This document shows, one piece after another, positions 13,325-14,514 of a stretch of 14,514 bases of DNA. Position numbers and translations under genes: made by a program. Below the pieces are notes generated by a model. It worked only from the letters and a program-made list of their open reading frames with translations, was not told the origin of the DNA and ran no database searches. Origin of the DNA: TWA4 sp051879215 (lineage in GTDB: Bacteria; Bacillota; Clostridia; Lachnospirales; Lachnospiraceae); assembly GCA_051879215.1 (NCBI GenBank), contig JBJELP010000082.1, positions 1 through 14,514 on the forward strand, read 5' to 3'. How positions within the stretch are numbered: the stretch's first letter is position 1; each line of letters begins with the position of its first letter.

Positions 13325-14263
13325 CTATAAAATCATCTTCAGTTTACGCCTTTCACATAATACAGTAAAATCATCCAGATGTCCACAATCTTCTCCGTCT
13401 GTATGTACACATAACGGACGATCTGTCCGAAAAGCTGCCGTAACACATTGGATAATATGTACACCTTTCATCCGTATATGTCTGCCGACCAGAGCTGCCA
13501 GCATGATCCGGATAAGATGCAGCCTGCTTTTGCAGGAAACAACGCAGAGATCAAACTGACCATCCTGGCACTCCGCATGGGGCGCCATGCGAAAGCCTCC
13601 GCCCTCACTGGGATGCACATGAATGGAAATAAAACGGACAGAATCCAGATCAATTTTCCTGACTCCATCCACTATCAGCCGGGCAGAATACGGTTTCTCA
13701 CAGAAAATATGTTTCAGACCTACACCAATATAAACAAATCTGCCCAGATGAATTCTGTTGAAAAAATTCTTCAGCGGACTGCTCTGAATGCCTCTGCAGA
13801 TGGCAGCATCCATACCGACTCCGCAGCTGACTGCAAACCGTCTCTGGTGCAGTTCCCCCTGTATATAAGAAATGATACCGTAATCCATCCAGACCACACG
13901 CTTCTTACGAAGAATCTGCTTCAGCCGTTTCACGGGTCTGACCGCCAGATGATTGCTTCTGGCAAAATCATTGCCGGAACCACCGGGCAGATATGCCAGT
14001 GTCACTTCTGCAGAGACATGAATTCCACTGATCACATCACCCAGAGTCCCATCTCCGCCGATCACGACAATTATCTTCTCTCTGGCCCTCTCCTCTTTGC
14101 CGGTCAGATCAGCAGCCAATTCCGCAGCATGACCTGCATATGATGTAATAAAGGCCTCATATTCCATATGATGCCTGTCCAGATAATGCTTGCAGTCCCT
14201 CCAGACAACTGCAGCCCTGCCGGACGCCGCAAGCGGATTAATAATAAAATACAGTTTATCCAT
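13325..14263 (-). CDS. diacylglycerol kinase-family lipid kinase
   Basis: Soluble ATP-dependent lipid kinase of the DagK/YegS type, phosphorylating diacylglycerol or a related lipid at the membrane surface. The N-terminal catalytic domain shows FIINPLAASGRA (6-17), the nucleotide-binding VVIGGDGTLGDVISG (66-80) and LPGGSGNDFARS (92-103). The C-terminal beta domain ends with the conserved DGE at 289-291 (HTDGEDC). At 312 residues, length and motifs are normal. The start is the ATG at 14261-14263 with GGGGGAA just upstream; an in-frame upstream ATG exists but lacks that site. It heads the operon with the PAP2 phosphatase, which could catalyse the reverse conversion of phosphatidate to diacylglycerol. 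Substrate is not fixed by sequence. Confidence 0.92.
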   Translation of the reverse strand: MDKLYFIINPLAASGRAAVVWRDCKHYLDRHHMEYEAFITSYAGHAAELAADLTGKEERAREKIIVVIGGDGTLGDVISGIHVSAEVTLAYLPGGSGNDFARSNHLAVRPVKRLKQILRKKRVVWMDYGIISYIQGELHQRRFAVSCGVGMDAAICRGIQSSPLKNFFNRIHLGRFVYIGVGLKHIFCEKPYSARLIVDGVRKIDLDSVRFISIHVHPSEGGGFRMAPHAECQDGQFDLCVVSCKSRLHLIRIMLAALVGRHIRMKGVHIIQCVTAAFRTDRPLCVHTDGEDCGHLDDFTVLCERRKLKMIL

Positions 14264-14337
14264 AATTCCCCCAAGGAAAATAAAAGTGCTCCATCCAAAC
14301 AACGGATACCCACAAGCCAAAGGCATTTCTATTTCTC

Positions 14338-14347
14338 AGTATATCAC
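14338..14347 (-). promoter_or_regulatory. extended -10 promoter of the lipid kinase operon
   Basis: Minus-strand TGATATACT includes TATACT (14338-14343) and a TG extension; no good -35 is seen. It is about 75 bases upstream of the kinase ATG and divergent from the tRNA-Val promoter. Confidence 0.45.
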
Positions 14348-14400
14348 ACAGCCCACCATAATCCTAATAAATTTTTTATAAACATTTTTTTAAATAACGC

Positions 14401-14429
14401 TTGACTTTTTCCACGTTACAGGATATACT
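14401..14429 (+). promoter_or_regulatory. tRNA-Val promoter
   Basis: TTGACT (14401-14406), 17-bp spacer, TATACT (14424-14429), 32 bases upstream of the tRNA 5' end. Confidence 0.85.
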
Positions 14430-14461
14430 TATTGAGCATTCAGTCATGCGGCTGATGAAAC

Positions 14462-14514
14462 GGGGTCTTAGCTCAGCTGGGAGAGCATCTGCCTTACAAG
14501 CAGAGGGTCACAGG
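14462..14514 (+). tRNA. tRNA-Val (anticodon TAC), 3' end outside window
   Basis: Acceptor GGGGTCT, D-arm GCTC-AGCTGGGA-GAGC, anticodon stem TCTGC/GCAGA with loop CTTACAA giving TAC, variable loop GGGTC and the first half of the T-arm (ACAGG) are visible: 53 of about 73 bases. It probably heads a tRNA cluster continuing to the right (inference). Confidence 0.93.

Noticed and set aside
1..14514. CRISPR arrays or full insertion sequences
   Set aside because: No regularly spaced repeats and no transposase-like reading frame were seen on either strand.

Overview
The window reads as a low-to-mid GC Bacillota (Clostridia) chromosome segment, most like a gut Lachnospiraceae-type genome. This rests on strong GGAGG ribosome binding sites, TTGACA/TATAAT-type promoters, a cysteine T-box leader, the cysE-cysS-mrnC gene order, a holin-like type I toxin and tRNA genes without an encoded CCA. 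The organism assignment is inference; no rRNA is present.

Left part (1-2400): a glucarate dehydratase gene (gudD, minus strand, 3' end outside the window) is divergent from a LysR-type regulator. A perfect 8-bp dyad lies just upstream of the gudD -35 box. The intergenic region also holds a complete 140-bp MITE-like repeat and a truncated second copy. Downstream of lysR is a nested inverted repeat that ends in a T-run. Middle-left (2401-5616): a histidine phosphatase (minus), a pyridoxamine-phosphate-oxidase-fold flavin protein, purC with a structured leader, and rlmB (all plus).

Centre (5617-6995): a compact accessory segment with a 28-residue hydrophobic toxin whose Shine-Dalgarno is sequestered, a convergent antisense RNA sharing a bidirectional terminator, a tRNA-Thr(GGT) with its own promoter and terminator, and a small HTH protein whose promoter carries two near-identical operator sites. 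It separates rlmB from mrnC, two genes that are usually adjacent and co-oriented in Bacillota, and rlmB here is in the opposite orientation.

Right-centre (7007-10000): the cysE-cysS-mrnC operon (minus), controlled by a T-box leader with a UGC (cysteine) specifier. It couples cysteine synthesis, cysteinyl-tRNA charging and an rRNA-processing nuclease to uncharged tRNA-Cys. A second complete 140-bp MITE-like repeat sits exactly upstream of the T-box promoter. A two-CBS-domain protein follows on the plus strand.

Right part (10684-14514): a minus-strand operon of a diacylglycerol-kinase-family lipid kinase, a PAP2 membrane phosphatase, a RelA/SpoT-type nucleotide pyrophosphokinase domain protein without hydrolase domain, and two small unrecognised, overlapping reading frames. 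This is the most plausible uncharacterised system in the window: a possible alarmone module tied to lipid-phosphate metabolism. The window ends inside a tRNA-Val(TAC) gene.
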